The notes beneath the pieces were generated by a model, which ran no database searches, was not told where the DNA came from, and saw only the letters and a program-made list of their open reading frames with translations. From NCBI RefSeq assembly GCF_014237865.1, contig NZ_JACJUU010000005.1:1-64000 (forward strand): a stretch of 64,000 nt of DNA, read 5' to 3'. A program made the translations under genes and the position numbers. Below, piece by piece: positions 7,877 to 16,707 of the stretch. The number at the start of each line of letters is the position of its first letter. Within the stretch, counting starts at the first letter, position 1. Source of the stretch: Pusillimonas minor (GTDB taxonomy: Bacteria; Pseudomonadota; Gammaproteobacteria; Burkholderiales; Burkholderiaceae_B).

Positions 7877-9097
7877 ATGGCATCGACGATGCTGGACCTG
7901 CACGCCATGAAGACCTGGCGTCACGCCATACACCAACACCCGGAGCTTGGCTTTGAAGAACAGCGCACCAGCGCCCTGGTGGCACAGTGCCTGACCGATT
8001 GGGGTTACGACGTACACACGGGGTTGGCCGACACCGGCGTCGTCGGGACGCTGGTGATCGGCAACGGCCGGGGGCCGCGACTGGGTTTACGCGCCGAAAT
8101 GGACGCCCTGCCTATTCACGAAGCCACCGGCCTGCCCTGGCAAAGCACCATTAACGGGAAAATGCACGCCTGCGGCCACGACGGCCATACAGCCATTATG
8201 CTGGGCGCTGCCCAGGCGCTAGCCAAAATAAACGCGGCCGGCACCGAACTGGGCAACGGCACGCTGCACATTATTTTCCAACCCGCCGAAGAAGTGGGGG
8301 GCGGGGGCGGCGCACAACGCATGATAGAAGACGGTTTGTTCAAACGGTTTCCATGCGACGCCATATTTGCCCTGCACAATTTACCCGGTACCCCGGTCGG
8401 CCAGTGCTTTTTCCGGCCCGGCGCCTTTATGTGTTCGTCAGACAAAGTCACCATCAAGTTTCATGGCAAAAGCGGGCACGGGGCGATGCCCGACTTGGCG
8501 CTGGACCCAACCGTGCCCATGGCCGCGACATTGCTGGGCTTGCAAAGCATTGTGGGGCGCAACCTTAGCCCCTTCGACTCGGGCGTGATCAGTGTCGGGC
8601 GCGTGACGGCCGGCACAAGTTACAACATTATTCCGAACGAAGCCGAGCTCGAGTTGAGCGTACGTGCACTACACCCCGAAACTCGCGAAACACTGTGTTC
8701 GCGCATTTCTGAACTGGCCAAACACCAGGCGCAAGCGTATGGTTGCACGGCCACGCTTGACTACGTTTTTGGCTACCCCGTATTGGTCAACGACGACGCG
8801 CAGTCGCGCCTTGTGGAACAAGCGGCACGCGAAACCTTTGGCGCCGATAACGTCAACGCCGAGGCCCTGCCCCTGGCCAACAGCGAAGACTTTGCCTACA
8901 TGCTGCAAGAAGTCCCGGGGTGCTATCTGATTATCGGTAACGGCGATAACGGTCACGCCGAGGGCCAACGCTTGGGCCCCTGCAGCGTGCACAACCCGCA
9001 CTACGACTTCAACGACGAATGCCTACCCTACGGCGGTGCCTTCTGGCTGAACCTGACCCGCATGTTCTTTACCCAACCCCCGGCCACCCGGGGCTGA
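7877..9097 (+). CDS. M20 family amidohydrolase (hippurate hydrolase-like)
   Basis: This 406-residue zinc-dependent peptidase hydrolyses N-acyl amino acids or related amides. Metal ligands are visible in MHACGHDGHTAIML, in QPAEEVGGGG and in the C-terminal SEDFAYMLQEVPG. The dimerisation lid domain (about 190-300) contains the conserved GKSGHGAMPDLALDP. The frame is open upstream to 7754, but GGAGGAG just before ATG 7877 and the family N-terminus fix the start. It is the first gene of a run with a TRAP transporter, which suggests uptake of an N-acylated or amide-containing substrate that is then hydrolysed in the cytoplasm. Confidence 0.88.
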   Translation: MASTMLDLHAMKTWRHAIHQHPELGFEEQRTSALVAQCLTDWGYDVHTGLADTGVVGTLVIGNGRGPRLGLRAEMDALPIHEATGLPWQSTINGKMHACGHDGHTAIMLGAAQALAKINAAGTELGNGTLHIIFQPAEEVGGGGGAQRMIEDGLFKRFPCDAIFALHNLPGTPVGQCFFRPGAFMCSSDKVTIKFHGKSGHGAMPDLALDPTVPMAATLLGLQSIVGRNLSPFDSGVISVGRVTAGTSYNIIPNEAELELSVRALHPETRETLCSRISELAKHQAQAYGCTATLDYVFGYPVLVNDDAQSRLVEQAARETFGADNVNAEALPLANSEDFAYMLQEVPGCYLIIGNGDNGHAEGQRLGPCSVHNPHYDFNDECLPYGGAFWLNLTRMFFTQPPATRG

Positions 9098-9120
9098 CCC
9101 ACCCAAAGGAAAACCAAAAA

Positions 9121-10155
9121 ATGAAAATGAGACAAACCTTTAACGCGCTTAAATTGCTGGCCGCCACGGCCTTAGCCACCTGCGCCGTCGGCGTCAATGC
9201 CACAACGCTTACCTTGTCCAACTGGGTACCGCCCACCCACTTCCTGACCACCGATGTCCTTCAGGTCTGGGCAGCCAACGTCGAGAAAGCCACTGAAGGG
9301 CGAGTAAAAGTTCGCATGCTGCCCAAGCCTGTCGGCAGCCCCCCGCAACACTGGGAGCTGGCACGCAAAGGAGTGGCCGACGTCACCTGGGGTAACTTCA
9401 CCTACGAGCCCGACCGTTTCAAAGCCCTGTGGTTTGCCGAATTTCCCCTGAACGGCGACAACGGTGAGGCGCAGTCCGTTGCGCTGTGGGACACCTACGA
9501 GAAATTCCTGAGCGACAAGCCTACGTTCCAGGGCGTCAAGTTGCTGGGGGTCGGCTTGTTTGGCGGCGGCGCCATCCATCACGGTAAAAAAGATATCGTT
9601 TCGCCCGAAGACCTGAACAACCAGAAAATCCGTATGGGTGGGCCCATCCAGAAACGTCTGCTGGAAGAAATGGGCGCAATCCCCATTGCTGCCCCTGGGC
9701 CGCAGGTATACGACCTGCTGCAAAGCGGTGTGGTCGACGGTTCGTTAAACCCGATTGAGTCGGTCATCAACTTCCGCGCGGCCGATTTGCTCAAGCACCA
9801 CACGCTGGTGCCCGAAGGGTTCTACGATGCAACGTTCTTCCTGGCCATCAATGAAAGCAAATGGAATAAGCTGTCAGAAGCCGACCGCAAGGCGATCATG
9901 ACGGTTTCGGGCGAACACTTTTCGCGGCTATGGGGCAAGGTCTACGACGATCAAACCCGGGCAGCGCTGGTTACCCTGAAAGAGAACGGTCATAAATTCA
10001 ACACGCCGTCACCCGAGCTCATGGCCAAGATCAAACAAGTCAGCGATGGCATTTATGCCGACTGGGTCGCCGACAAGGCGGAGTACGGTGTTGAAAACCC
10101 GGAAGAGATGGTCAAGTTCTACCGCGAGCGGTATAAAGCGCTGAAGGCAAACTGA
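9121..10155 (+). CDS. TRAP transporter periplasmic binding protein (DctP family)
   Basis: The 344-residue protein has a signal peptide (MKMRQTFNALKLLAATALAT to about residue 27, GVNA cleavage) and a DctP-type solute-binding fold. Family motifs include LTLSNWVPPTHFLT at the mature N-terminus, the LNNQKIRMGGP segment with the substrate carboxylate-binding arginine, and LLQSGVVDGSLNPIES. It begins 23 bp after the amidohydrolase stop. It is followed by the two membrane subunits, making a full tripartite sodium- or proton-driven uptake system, probably for an organic acid or N-acyl compound. Confidence 0.9.
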   Translation: MKMRQTFNALKLLAATALATCAVGVNATTLTLSNWVPPTHFLTTDVLQVWAANVEKATEGRVKVRMLPKPVGSPPQHWELARKGVADVTWGNFTYEPDRFKALWFAEFPLNGDNGEAQSVALWDTYEKFLSDKPTFQGVKLLGVGLFGGGAIHHGKKDIVSPEDLNNQKIRMGGPIQKRLLEEMGAIPIAAPGPQVYDLLQSGVVDGSLNPIESVINFRAADLLKHHTLVPEGFYDATFFLAINESKWNKLSEADRKAIMTVSGEHFSRLWGKVYDDQTRAALVTLKENGHKFNTPSPELMAKIKQVSDGIYADWVADKAEYGVENPEEMVKFYRERYKALKAN

Positions 10156-10261
10156 GCCGGCTCGCGCGTGTACTCATGCACACGCGCTTCAATCGCCCTG
10201 CGCGCATCTGCCCCTGGGGTAGGTGCGCCGTACAGGGCTCCCCCCTTTGAAGAGACGCTTC

Positions 10262-10747
10262 ATGCCCATGCTTTTTCAAAAACTGCGCAAAGCTATCGAG
10301 ACGCTACTGATCACTGCGCTACTGGCCATGGTAGGGCTGACTTTTGCCGACGTCATTGGCCGGCGCTTTTTCAGCGCGCCCATTTACGGCGCCCACGACC
10401 TGACCGAGCACCTGATGGCGCTGATTGTCTTTACCGGCCTGCCGCTGTTAACCGTGGCTCGTGGCCATCTGGTTGTCGACTTGTTCGACCGTTACCTGAT
10501 GACCGACGCCATGCGCTGGTGGCGCGGCGTCATTGCCGTGCTGGTCTCGGCCGTATTGCTGCTTATTGGCTACCAGTTTGTGCTGGCTGCACTAGATGCC
10601 CACCTGATTCGCGAAATCAGCCAGGAACTGCTTATCCCGCGCAGTTACTTTTACGGCCTTATCAGCGCGAGCTGCTTTATTAGCGCCATTGCTGCGCTGT
10701 TGCCTCCACCCCACTCAAATAACATCGTCACGAAGGAAAACACATAA
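10262..10747 (+). CDS. TRAP transporter small permease (DctQ family)
   Basis: The 161-residue protein has four hydrophobic helices and the usual FADVIGRRFF motif after the first helix, plus an EHLMALIVFTGLP segment. These are typical of DctQ subunits that pair with the large permease. ATG 10262 is chosen because the upstream extension to 10223 is not conserved-looking. ATG 10268 is also possible. The gene overlaps the start of dctM by one base (TAATG), indicating translational coupling. Confidence 0.88.
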   Translation: MPMLFQKLRKAIETLLITALLAMVGLTFADVIGRRFFSAPIYGAHDLTEHLMALIVFTGLPLLTVARGHLVVDLFDRYLMTDAMRWWRGVIAVLVSAVLLLIGYQFVLAALDAHLIREISQELLIPRSYFYGLISASCFISAIAALLPPPHSNNIVTKENT

Positions 10748-12039
10748 TGATTGTGGGATTCTCTGCGCTGGTCGCAGTGTTGCTGCTGACATTTTTGCGG
10801 GTACCCCTGGCGTTTTCATTGCTGACGGTATCCATTGTGGCCATTGGTATCGACATGGGTTTTGATACCGCCTTGACCATGACATCGATGACCATATCAG
10901 AAGCCGTATTTTCGTACGAGCTGGCAGTGGTGCCGCTGTTTATCCTCATGGGCAATATTCTGTCCCGCTCGGGTATATCGGCCGACCTGTTTCGGGCCGC
11001 CAACGCCTGGTTTGGCCATGTTAAAGGCGGGCTGGCCTTGTCAACCATGGTGACATGCGCGGGGTTTAGCGCCGTGTGCGGGTCCAGTCTGGCCACTGCA
11101 GCCACCATGGCCAAAGTGGCCTACCCCAGCATGAAAAAATACGGATACTCCGACGGCTTGGCCGCCGCGTCGATTGCGGCCGGCGGCACGCTGGGCATTC
11201 TTATTCCGCCCTCAATCATTTTGATGATTTACGGCATTCTGACGCAAACCAATATCGGCCATCTGTTTATTGCTGGTGTCATACCTGGCTTGCTGGGGCT
11301 GGCGCTTTATATGGCGGCCATCTATGTTGTCGCCCTGCTTAAACCACACAGTGCGCCACGCGGCTCAAAAACCGACATCCACGAAAAGCTGGCGTCACTC
11401 AAAGGCGTATGGCCGTTCTGTTTATTGTTTTTGCTGATTATCGGCGGCATTTACGCAAAGATATTTACAGCAACCGAAGCGGCCGGCATGGGCGCCGGCT
11501 TTGCGCTGCTTATTGCACTTTTTCAAAAGCGCATCAGCAAAGACGGGTTTCGGGAAATTTTTCTCGAATCGGCGTTTATTTCGGTCATGCTGTATTGCGT
11601 GCTGTTCGGCGCCATGCTGTTTGCCAAACTCATTTCTTTCTCGGGCCTGGGCGAAGGGCTGCTGGGCTGGGTGCAATCGGCCGGGCTGTCGTCTTACGGG
11701 CTAATTTTTGCAATTTTGCTGGTGTTCTTGCTGTTGGGCTGCGTGCTCGACTCTTTGGCCATCATTCTTATCTGCGTGCCGCTGTTTGTACCCATTGTGC
11801 TGGCCAACGGGTTCGACCTGGTCTGGTTTGGCATTTTGGTTGTTGTGGCCACCGAAATCGCCCTGATCACGCCGCCCATCGGCATGAACGTCTTCGTCAT
11901 CAAGGCCACCTTGCCCAATGTGTCCTTTCCCGCTATTTTCAAAGGCCTGATTCCGTTCATCGGCGTCGACATCCTGCGCCTGGTCATCCTGGTGCTATTC
12001 CCCTCTATAACCATGGGGTTGGTGTACTTGATGCAATAG
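10747..12039 (+). CDS. TRAP transporter large permease (DctM family)
   Basis: This 430-residue membrane protein has about 12 hydrophobic segments. It shows DctM motifs such as the GILIPPSIILMIYGILTQTN loop (about 155-175), TATEAAGMG and the C-terminal ITPPIGMNVFVI. It completes the tripartite transporter started at 9121. The gene is the last of the amidohydrolase/TRAP run. A GC-rich hairpin lies about 70 bp downstream. Confidence 0.92.
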   Translation: MIVGFSALVAVLLLTFLRVPLAFSLLTVSIVAIGIDMGFDTALTMTSMTISEAVFSYELAVVPLFILMGNILSRSGISADLFRAANAWFGHVKGGLALSTMVTCAGFSAVCGSSLATAATMAKVAYPSMKKYGYSDGLAAASIAAGGTLGILIPPSIILMIYGILTQTNIGHLFIAGVIPGLLGLALYMAAIYVVALLKPHSAPRGSKTDIHEKLASLKGVWPFCLLFLLIIGGIYAKIFTATEAAGMGAGFALLIALFQKRISKDGFREIFLESAFISVMLYCVLFGAMLFAKLISFSGLGEGLLGWVQSAGLSSYGLIFAILLVFLLLGCVLDSLAIILICVPLFVPIVLANGFDLVWFGILVVVATEIALITPPIGMNVFVIKATLPNVSFPAIFKGLIPFIGVDILRLVILVLFPSITMGLVYLMQ

Positions 12040-12102
12040 GCCGAAGCCCCGACCATTGGCGGATCACGTCAACCGCTGTCGTAAGCAGTCAATTACCGCA
12101 GT

Positions 12103-12127
12103 AAAAAACGGCCCCTTTCGGGGCCGT
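12103..12127 (-). terminator. Rho-independent terminator of the iorAB-like operon
   Basis: The stem ACGGCCCC/GGGGCCGT (12108-12115 and 12120-12127) has a four-base loop. On the minus strand it is followed by a run of six Ts (As at 12103-12108 on the plus strand). It lies 48 bp past the stop of the minus-strand molybdenum hydroxylase gene and may also stop plus-strand transcription from dctM. Confidence 0.8.
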
Positions 12128-12175
12128 ATAAACTGCTTGAACGCGCTAAGAGATCAAGCTGAACGCAAAGGTTGA

Positions 12176-14347
12176 TTAGATAGTTTTGGGAAACGGCAGT
12201 TCGCGAACGCGTTTGCCGGTTAGCTTGAACACCGCTGCGGCCACCGCAGGGGCCACGGGGGGCAAGCCCACTTCACCCATACCACCCGGCGGGTTGTCGG
12301 TGGGCATGACCTTGACCTCGATGGGTGGCACCTGGTTGGCGCGCAACAGCGGGTACTTGTCAAAGTTGGTTTCTTGTACCTGCCCCCCCTTGTACACCAG
12401 ACGCTCGTCCATCATGGCCGAAATACCGAAAACAGCGGCGCCTTCGACCTGGCTACGGATATTGCGTGGCGAGATGGCATGCCCGCAATCGACAGCCGCC
12501 CAAAGCTGGTGAATATGAGGACGACCATCTTTCATGGACACTTCGGCGATCATGGCAACGTTGGTTGTCCAGGCATCGGAAAACGCCAGACCCAACGCAC
12601 GCCCTTCGGCACGGGGCTTGCCCCAGCCAGCCATGGCGGCCACTTCTTTTAAAACGGCCTGAGCACGAGGCTTGTTCTGCAGAAGTTCAAGACGCAGTTC
12701 GAGCGGATCTCTTTTGGTGCCCTCGGCGATTTCATCGATTAAGGACTCGATAGCGAACTTGGTGTAGCCAGCACCCACAGCACGCCAGAACGAAACATCG
12801 ATGCCGCGCTTTTCGAGGCTATGCTCGACCAGCTGACCCGGGATCTCGTAGATGGTGTCGGCCGCCTCCATGACTGGCGCGTCTTTGTTGCCTGCCGATT
12901 GATACCCCTTTGGATTGAAACGTGCGTAAATGCCTTCGGACACCACGCGATGATGCCAGCCCACAATTTTGCCTTGGGCGTCGAGCCCGGCAACCAGGTG
13001 CTGTGCCGTCAGCGGGCGGCCGCGTGAACGCTGGAAATCGTCTTCACGTGTCCAGATGACATGCACCGGCACACCCGGCATGGCCTTGGCCACCAGCAAA
13101 GCATCGACAGCGTAGTCGGCTTCGACACGACGACCATACCCGCCACCCAACAGGGTGACATTGACGGTGATGTTTTCGGGTTTGAATTTGCCGACTGCAG
13201 CCGCTGTACCCGTAACGATACTAGCAGCTTGCGCGGGCACCCAGAACTCGATTTTTTCGCCGTCGACACGCGCCGTACAGTTCATGGGTTCCATGGTGCA
13301 CTGGGCCACGTGATCGGTCGTGTAAGTAGCGGTAAAAGTACGTACTGCGCCTTTCAGCATCGCCGCTGCGTCACCCTCTTTGTGCCATACATCGCCGGCC
13401 TCGCCAACCTTTTCGGCGCGGGCGACGAACTCTTTAAGGGCTGTTGCGCTGTCGTACTTGCGGGCAGGCGATGTATTGGACCAGGTCACCTTGAGCAGAT
13501 CGCGCGCTTTACGGGCGGTAGCAAACGAGTCGGCCACTACGGCAACGCCGTAAGGCAGCTTGACCACTTGCTTGACACCTTTAACCGCCAACGCGGCCTT
13601 GTCGTCGACGGTTTCGGGCTTCTCGCCCTGAACCGGCGTGTACAACACCGACGCCCAAACCATATCGGGCAAACGGAAGTCGATACCGTATTGCGCGGTA
13701 CCGTTGGATTTGGCCGGCAGATCGACACGGGGCACATCGGTACCGATGATTTTGAATTGGGACATCGGCTTAAGCATGGCCTTGTCGACCTTCGGCGCTT
13801 CGACGTCTCCTTTGACCTGAGCAGCGGCTTCGCCGTATGTCATTTGGCGGTTGCTGGCCGCATGCTTAAGCACGCTTTTCTCGGCGACGATTTGATCGGC
13901 CGGTACACCCCATGCCTGCGCGGCGACGTTAACCAGCGCCAGCTTGGCTTGCAGACCGGCCAAACGCATGACGTCGTAGTAGCCCACCACGGTACGCGAC
14001 GAGCCGGTGAGCATGGCGCCCCCGAACTTGGGGTTACCGAACAGTTTGGCGACGCTGGGCGACTTTTCGACGCGTACAGTTGACCAGTCAAGCTCCATGT
14101 CTTCGGCCAGAATGGCCGGGATGGATGTCATGGTGCCCTGCCCCATTTCGGAGGCGGGCGAATAAATAAGGGTGCTGTTGTCGGGGGCAATACTGACCCA
14201 GACGACCGGGCTGAACCCGCCAGACTTGCTGGCGTCTTGGGCCGCCTGCGCAAGCGCGCCAAGGCTACCACCCCCAAGCATAATACCTACAGCGGCCGAA
14301 CCGCTGCCCACCAGGAATGAACGACGCGAGATAGATTGAATAGTCAT
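12176..14347 (-). CDS. Molybdopterin-binding hydroxylase large subunit (IorB-like), Tat-exported
   Basis: The 723-residue protein has a twin-arginine signal (SRRSFLVGSGSA, residues 7-18) followed by a hydrophobic stretch, so it is exported folded with cofactor. The body is the xanthine-oxidase-superfamily large subunit of the isoquinoline 1-oxidoreductase or aldehyde dehydrogenase type. It includes LLGGGYGRRVEADYAVDA and the C-terminal GGMGEVGLPPVAPA, which carries the expected catalytic glutamate. It forms a pair with the 2Fe-2S subunit encoded 11 bp upstream. The substrate could be an N-heterocycle or an aldehyde. No cytochrome c partner or XdhC-type maturation gene is next to it in this window. 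Confidence 0.85.
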   Translation of the reverse strand: MTIQSISRRSFLVGSGSAAVGIMLGGGSLGALAQAAQDASKSGGFSPVVWVSIAPDNSTLIYSPASEMGQGTMTSIPAILAEDMELDWSTVRVEKSPSVAKLFGNPKFGGAMLTGSSRTVVGYYDVMRLAGLQAKLALVNVAAQAWGVPADQIVAEKSVLKHAASNRQMTYGEAAAQVKGDVEAPKVDKAMLKPMSQFKIIGTDVPRVDLPAKSNGTAQYGIDFRLPDMVWASVLYTPVQGEKPETVDDKAALAVKGVKQVVKLPYGVAVVADSFATARKARDLLKVTWSNTSPARKYDSATALKEFVARAEKVGEAGDVWHKEGDAAAMLKGAVRTFTATYTTDHVAQCTMEPMNCTARVDGEKIEFWVPAQAASIVTGTAAAVGKFKPENITVNVTLLGGGYGRRVEADYAVDALLVAKAMPGVPVHVIWTREDDFQRSRGRPLTAQHLVAGLDAQGKIVGWHHRVVSEGIYARFNPKGYQSAGNKDAPVMEAADTIYEIPGQLVEHSLEKRGIDVSFWRAVGAGYTKFAIESLIDEIAEGTKRDPLELRLELLQNKPRAQAVLKEVAAMAGWGKPRAEGRALGLAFSDAWTTNVAMIAEVSMKDGRPHIHQLWAAVDCGHAISPRNIRSQVEGAAVFGISAMMDERLVYKGGQVQETNFDKYPLLRANQVPPIEVKVMPTDNPPGGMGEVGLPPVAPAVAAAVFKLTGKRVRELPFPKTI

Positions 14348-14358
14348 GTCGCTCCCCC

Positions 14359-14820
14359 TTATGACAAAGCTTTCTGGGCGTTGATGACTGCGGCCGCCAC
14401 CTGGTTATAAGTGCCGCAACGGCAAAGGTTGCCCGACATTTCGGTCAGGACCTCTTCGCGAGACAACGGCCCTTTGGCCTTTTTCAGCACGCCGGCGGCC
14501 GACATGATCTGGCCCGACTGACAATAGCCGCACTGGGCGACCTGCTCGTCGACCCAGGCTTTTTCAAGCGCCTTGCCGGCGTCGGTTTGCATGAAGCCTT
14601 CGATGGTTGTGATGTTTTTGCCCTTGACCGCCGCGACCGGCATGACACAGGACCGGGTAGGTTCGCCATCGATGTGTACTGTACAGGCGCCGCATTGCGC
14701 CATACCACAGCCAAACTTTGTGCCAGTGAGCTCAAATTGCTCGCGCAGAACCCATAAAAGGGGCGTGTCGTCTGCTACATCTGCCGACACGGGCGCGCCG
14801 TTCAGGTTGAAATTAACCAT
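14359..14820 (-). CDS. 2Fe-2S subunit of molybdenum hydroxylase (IorA-like)
   Basis: The 153-residue protein carries two iron-sulfur clusters. The plant-ferredoxin-type cluster has cysteines in GCGMAQCGACTVHIDG plus the downstream SCVMPV. The all-helical C-terminal cluster uses QCGYCQSGQIM and GNLCRCGTYNQ. This is the standard small subunit of isoquinoline-oxidoreductase-type enzymes and passes electrons from the molybdenum site. It is the first gene of the minus-strand pair. Confidence 0.92.
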   Translation of the reverse strand: MVNFNLNGAPVSADVADDTPLLWVLREQFELTGTKFGCGMAQCGACTVHIDGEPTRSCVMPVAAVKGKNITTIEGFMQTDAGKALEKAWVDEQVAQCGYCQSGQIMSAAGVLKKAKGPLSREEVLTEMSGNLCRCGTYNQVAAAVINAQKALS

Positions 14821-15131
14821 ACGAGTAGTCTCCGTCGTGTTCGATTCGTTATAAACCGCGATTCAGTGCACTGAAATACGGGTTCCTTACAATACCGGCA
14901 TAAGCGCCGGTTTGCAATTCTTACAACTCCCTATATGGCGTGCAATTCTCGGCACGGCTTAGGCATTCTGCTTATGACCCGGTTTTATCACCGCAGAAAC
15001 AGGGAGATCAGCAACCTGTCAGGTGTCCATGGTTCTAATCAAAATTCTGGATAAACACAGATGACTTGAATCTGCGCCACGCAGGCTCATTGCACTGAAT
15101 ACCATCACAAAGCGAACCTCTCTTTCTCACT
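14821..15131. other. Divergent intergenic region between iorA-like and peroxidase genes
   Basis: The 311 bp hold no convincing gene. A small hairpin (ACCGGC at 14894-14899, GCCGGT at 14906-14911) lies in the middle without a T-run. The region must contain the promoter of the minus-strand hydroxylase pair and the promoter, perhaps inactive, of the degraded peroxidase. No clear promoter boxes or ribosome binding site were found before 15132. Confidence 0.5.
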
Positions 15132-16161
15132 ATGAACTCTCATATTAAAGGCGCGCTGGCCGTCGGTTTGATCACCGCCGGACTAGCATTGGCCTTTGCC
15201 TGGGCCGGCGGTATTTTCGGACGTGAAGCGCTAAGCGCACCAGACTTCGTCAACTTGCAGCAAGGCGCACAGCCGCACGCGGGCTTTCGTCGCGCTCATG
15301 CCAAGGGCCTGTGCATTTCGGGCGAATTCGTCTCGAATGGGAACTTGGCCGCATATTCGGCAGCCCAGCTGTTTGAACCAGGCAGTACGCCATTTACCGG
15401 ACGCTACTCGATTGGCGGCAGCAACCCCACGGCCCCCGACCTGGCCTCGCCCGTGCGCAGCCTGGCACTAAGTCTTGAACAGGCTAACGGCGAACAATGG
15501 CGTACCGCAATGAACACCCCGCCAGTGCTTGCGGTAGGTAACCCCGAAGACTTTTTTGAGCAGTTGCAGTCTTTACAGCCTGACCCGGCCACCGGCCGAC
15601 CCGATCGCAACAAGATCATGGCTTTCTTTCAGGCGCACCCCGAAAGCGCTGCGTTCCTGGCCTGGCCTGGCCTGGCAAAAAACGTACACACCTACTGCCA
15701 GCTTTACATCAGAGCAATTTCACGGCATTAACGCCTTTTACCTGGTCGACCGCAACGGTAAACGGCAAGCAGTGCGCTGGGCCGCGGTGCCGCGCCAGAC
15801 CGTTACAGAAGCAACGCTTGACCGTGACAACCCGAATGCACTGCAAGAAGAGCTGATACAAAGGCTGCAAAACGGCCCGGTGCAATATGACCTGGTATTT
15901 ACATTTGCCGGCGATACCGACGTGATTGATAACGGAGCCATTCCGTGGCCCGGTGAGCGGCAACAAATAACAGCCGGCACCATCAACATCACCGGTGCCG
16001 AAAGCCAGTCTGCGGGCGCCTGCAATGCCATCAACTTCGACCCGCTGGTATTGCCCCATGGCATTGCGCCTTCCGGCGACCCGATCTTGCGCGCCCGTAG
16101 CGCAGCTTATGCCGAATCGTACCGGCGCCGCGCTCGCGAAACCTTGCTGGAATCGAATTAA
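15132..16161 (+). pseudogene. Catalase-family peroxidase (SrpA-like), frameshifted
   Basis: The first frame (15132 to about 15676) starts with a membrane anchor or signal segment. It continues with RRAHAKGLCISGEF, the SrpA-type motif containing the catalytic histidine, and GRYSIGGSNP. The rest (TPTASFTSEQFHGINAFYLV to the stop at 16161) lies in the next frame. The break coincides with four tandem CCTGG units (15656-15675) and an A6 run. Removing two units (10 bp) gives FLAWQKTYTPTASF, which fits the family, and restores one open frame. Such enzymes are usually paired with a cytochrome b561, as here. The neighbour is also damaged, so the pair is probably decaying unless the reading is an error. 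Confidence 0.8.
15656..15675 (+). repeat. CCTGG pentamer x4 inside the broken peroxidase gene
   Basis: Four perfect tandem copies of CCTGG are followed at once by C and six As (15677-15682). Four units put the two halves of the gene in different frames. Two units, or five, would join them. Pentamer copy-number change is a known route to slipped-strand frameshifts. Confidence 0.85.
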
Positions 16162-16707
16162 ATGAATACGCCTCTTGTTTACCCGTTGGCCATGCGCCTG
16201 ATGCATTGGGCCATGGCCGTCATTATTTTGTCGCTGCTGTTTTTAGGCGTGTCGATGGTCGACAGCCTGGCCCCGTGACAAAACACGGCGCTGCAGATAC
16301 ATAAAATGCTTGGGTTAACCGCCCTGGTGCTGGTCGTGCTTCGTTTGGTTTTGCGTTTACGCCTGCCGACACCAGCATTGCCGGAAGATTTGTCTGCCCT
16401 GCAAAAGGCCGGTGCCAAAGGCGCCCATGTTTTGTTGTACGGCGCCATGCTGGCCATGCCGCTGTCGGGCTGGGCCATGCAAAGCGCTGCAGGTAACCCC
16501 GTGGTGTTGCCCTGGGGCACCGTCTTACCGGCCTTGGCGCCCCAAAGCCTGAAAACATATGGGCTGCTGCGAGAAATTCATGGCATCGTCGCCTGGCTGT
16601 TTATTGCCCTGGTCGTTGCGCACATTGCCGCCGCCCTGCACCACAAACTGGTACGACGCGACGGCGTATTCAGCAGCATGGCGGGGCGTACAAGCCGCCA
16701 CCAGTAA
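16162..16707 (+). pseudogene. Cytochrome b561 with in-frame TGA stop
   Basis: The ATG immediately follows the peroxidase stop (TAAATG). The frame encodes a CybB-like four-helix protein. The heme-ligand histidines are intact: LMHWAMAV, QIHKMLG, REIHGIVAW and VAHIAAALHH. A TGA codon at 16276-16278 (codon 39) interrupts it in the loop between helices 1 and 2. The same frame continues cleanly to 16707. Internal initiation at 16306 would lose the first helix and its heme ligand. The lesion next to the frameshifted peroxidase suggests the two-gene unit is no longer maintained. Confidence 0.82.

Noticed and set aside
11409-12104. Plus-strand frame of 231 codons within dctM
   Set aside because: It is an out-of-frame shadow of the TRAP permease. 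Its composition is Arg/His-rich and without membrane pattern.
13061-14083. Long plus-strand open frame (340 codons)
   Set aside because: It lies wholly antisense to the IorB-like gene, whose motifs and cofactor sites are clear. The antisense protein shows no recognisable domain.
14894-14911. Hairpin in the iorA/peroxidase gap as a terminator or riboswitch
   Set aside because: A six-base stem with no T-run and no known riboswitch core. Too weak to call.
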